Shown here in pieces: positions 62,907-64,000 of a DNA stretch of 64,000 bases. Position 1 is the stretch's first letter. Each line of letters opens with the position of its first letter. Source of the DNA: an uncultured Rickettsiales bacterium. GTDB lineage: Bacteria; Pseudomonadota; Alphaproteobacteria; UBA8366. Location of the stretch: the NCBI GenBank assembly GCA_913046825.1, contig CAJWTF010000001.1:1-64000 (forward strand), in the 5' to 3' direction. The position numbers were made by a program, and so were the translations under genes. The notes under the pieces are model-generated. The model was not told where the DNA came from. It was given only the letters and a program-made list of their open reading frames with translations, and searched no databases.

Positions 62907-64000
62907 CTATTCAGCGGGCTCCGTCGAGACGCCGGTGACCGCGGCCACTTTCGGGAGCTGCAAGACCAACAGGAAGATCAGCGCGGCACTGATGGACAGG
63001 ATGATAAATATCACCGCGAACTGATCCCATTCTTTTGGCGCCCAATCGAAGCTATCCCGATTGTCGATCAGCCAGGCAATCGCCGGCAATGTGAACGACA
63101 TGACGCTGAAGGTGACGAAGCTGCGGGCGGCGTAAGCCCGGCTGCGCCATTCGCTTTTGGCAACTCGGCCGACCAGGACGTCGTTGATCGGAATTTGTCC
63201 AAAAACAACCAACATAAAGGCCAGCGAGACGAGCAAGGCTGGTGCACCGAAAAGGTTGATCATCAGGGCGAACAAGGCGGTTTGAACTAAAGTCACGACG
63301 CCGAAAATCGTGCGAACCGAATACCGGTCCACCAGGTGCCCCACGACCAATTGCGCAAAGGCCGCCATTGAGAATACGAAGGCGGACCACAGGCCTACTT
63401 CTGTCAACGAACCCGCGAGATCGCCCAACCGAAGATTAAAAATCTGCGGCAACGAATATGTCGTGGTCTGAAAGATAATACCGCCAAGCGCCGTCGAGAG
63501 GAAAATAATGGCGAACACCTTCACGATGACATGGCGATCGATGGAAATTCCACTGGCTGCGGCCGCTCCGCCTTCCGAGGAGTACATCGTCTCCGATTCT
63601 CCCGCGCGGACATATATCCAATAGGCGATGCCAGTGCAAATAGACAGCATGCCCGGCACGATAAACGCCCACCGCCAATCGTAGAGATCAAGAATAGCGC
63701 CGGTCAGTAATGGGGCCGCCGCAACGCCGAGATTTCCGAAAACGCCGTTCATGGCCAACGGCATGCCGGTTTTGGCGCGCCCCTGCACAACCATGGCAAT
63801 CCCAACGGGATGATAAATCGAGGCGAAACCGCCGATCACAAATAGACCAATACCCATTTCCAACGGCGTTGTCGCAAAACTGCATCCGATGGATGCCACA
63901 CCAATGCCGATGAAAAATATTTGCATCATGCCGTGGCGGTTCCATTTATCCGCGATCCAACCAGCCGGGATTGCCCCCAACCCGAACGCGACCATGCCAG
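62907..64000 (-). CDS. MFS transporter, partial (N-terminus beyond right edge)
   Basis: At least 364 residues of a major facilitator superfamily protein are visible, with the start outside the window. The frame continues past 63995 (GMVAFGLG). Helices and loops match MFS: MVAFGLGAIPAGWIADKWNRHG (helix 2 and the first loop motif), YHPVGIAMVV, and the C-terminal half with VVGHLVDRYSVRTIFGVVTL. The last helices end LIFLLVLQLPK near residue 350. The substrate is unknown. It ends five bases from the convergent quinone oxidoreductase. Confidence 0.92.
   Translation of the reverse strand, partial: GMVAFGLGAIPAGWIADKWNRHGMMQIFFIGIGVASIGCSFATTPLEMGIGLFVIGGFASIYHPVGIAMVVQGRAKTGMPLAMNGVFGNLGVAAAPLLTGAILDLYDWRWAFIVPGMLSICTGIAYWIYVRAGESETMYSSEGGAAAASGISIDRHVIVKVFAIIFLSTALGGIIFQTTTYSLPQIFNLRLGDLAGSLTEVGLWSAFVFSMAAFAQLVVGHLVDRYSVRTIFGVVTLVQTALFALMINLFGAPALLVSLAFMLVVFGQIPINDVLVGRVAKSEWRSRAYAARSFVTFSVMSFTLPAIAWLIDNRDSFDWAPKEWDQFAVIFIILSISAALIFLLVLQLPKVAAVTGVSTEPAE

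Noticed and set aside
1..64000. Mobile elements, CRISPR arrays, tRNA or rRNA genes
   Set aside because: None found: no transposase or integrase motifs, no regular repeat-spacer units, and no cloverleaf or rRNA core sequence recognised by eye.

Overview
The window looks like chromosome of a heterotrophic alphaproteobacterium, probably Rhodospirillales-like. The evidence is a moderately high GC content, many catabolic CoA-ester and oxygenase genes, small receiver-domain proteins, and a relic of the alphaproteobacterial PAS_5 family; the order is an inference. No rRNA, tRNA, integrase, transposase or CRISPR array is visible. Nearly every gene has an ordinary Shine-Dalgarno start.

Layout. 0-6.5 kb: a DUF302 protein cut by the left edge, a badly decayed Na+-dependent (bile-acid-symporter type) transporter, a methyltransferase, sulfate activation genes cysD-cysNC, a TetR regulator and the tail of a lost outer-membrane barrel. 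6.5-10.9 kb: housekeeping genes (nicotinate phosphoribosyltransferase-like, class II DAHP synthase, CobB sirtuin, parvulin). 11.1-21.7 kb: the most remarkable locus. A UGSC-family selenoprotein, visible only when an in-frame UGA is read as selenocysteine and followed directly by a strong SECIS-like hairpin, is divergent from a TauD-type dioxygenase. Next come an ABM-fold protein, a broken beta-propeller gene, a racemase/CoA-transferase - HyuA - HyuB operon and an amidase. 21.7-33.6 kb: hydrolase, epimerase, two Fe(II)/2-oxoglutarate enzymes, nitroreductase, ArfB, SthA, MmgE/PrpD, SDR and nitronate monooxygenase. 33.6-46.7 kb: acyl-CoA dehydrogenases, an NDP-forming acyl-CoA synthetase, an internally deleted DyP peroxidase, an orphan CcdA-like antitoxin, a PEP mutase/isocitrate lyase relative, a CoA-transferase, a muconolactone-isomerase-like protein with another dioxygenase, an enoyl-CoA hydratase and a receiver protein. 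45.9-54.7 kb: a minus-strand run of seven catabolic genes (dioxygenase, epoxide hydrolase, acyl-CoA ligase, ThDP enzyme, LLM flavoenzyme, amine-oxidase-like flavoprotein, class-I amidotransferase hydrolase). 54.8-64 kb: a hydroxyacid dehydrogenase, a membrane protein, a hydratase, a CheY-like protein, a second HyuA-HyuB pair, a quinone oxidoreductase and an MFS transporter cut by the right edge.

How it fits together. The content is that of an accessory catabolic island: five Fe(II)/2OG oxygenases, two hydantoinase/oxoprolinase pairs, two CaiB-family proteins, acyl-CoA ligases, dehydrogenases and hydratases. This suggests oxidative attack on small N-, S- or carboxylate-bearing compounds followed by CoA-linked degradation. 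Substrates cannot be read from the sequence. Several genes carry multiple disabling lesions (transporter, beta-propeller, PAS_5, barrel, DyP), so the island is being trimmed or the assembly has local errors; the multi-hit transporter favours real decay.
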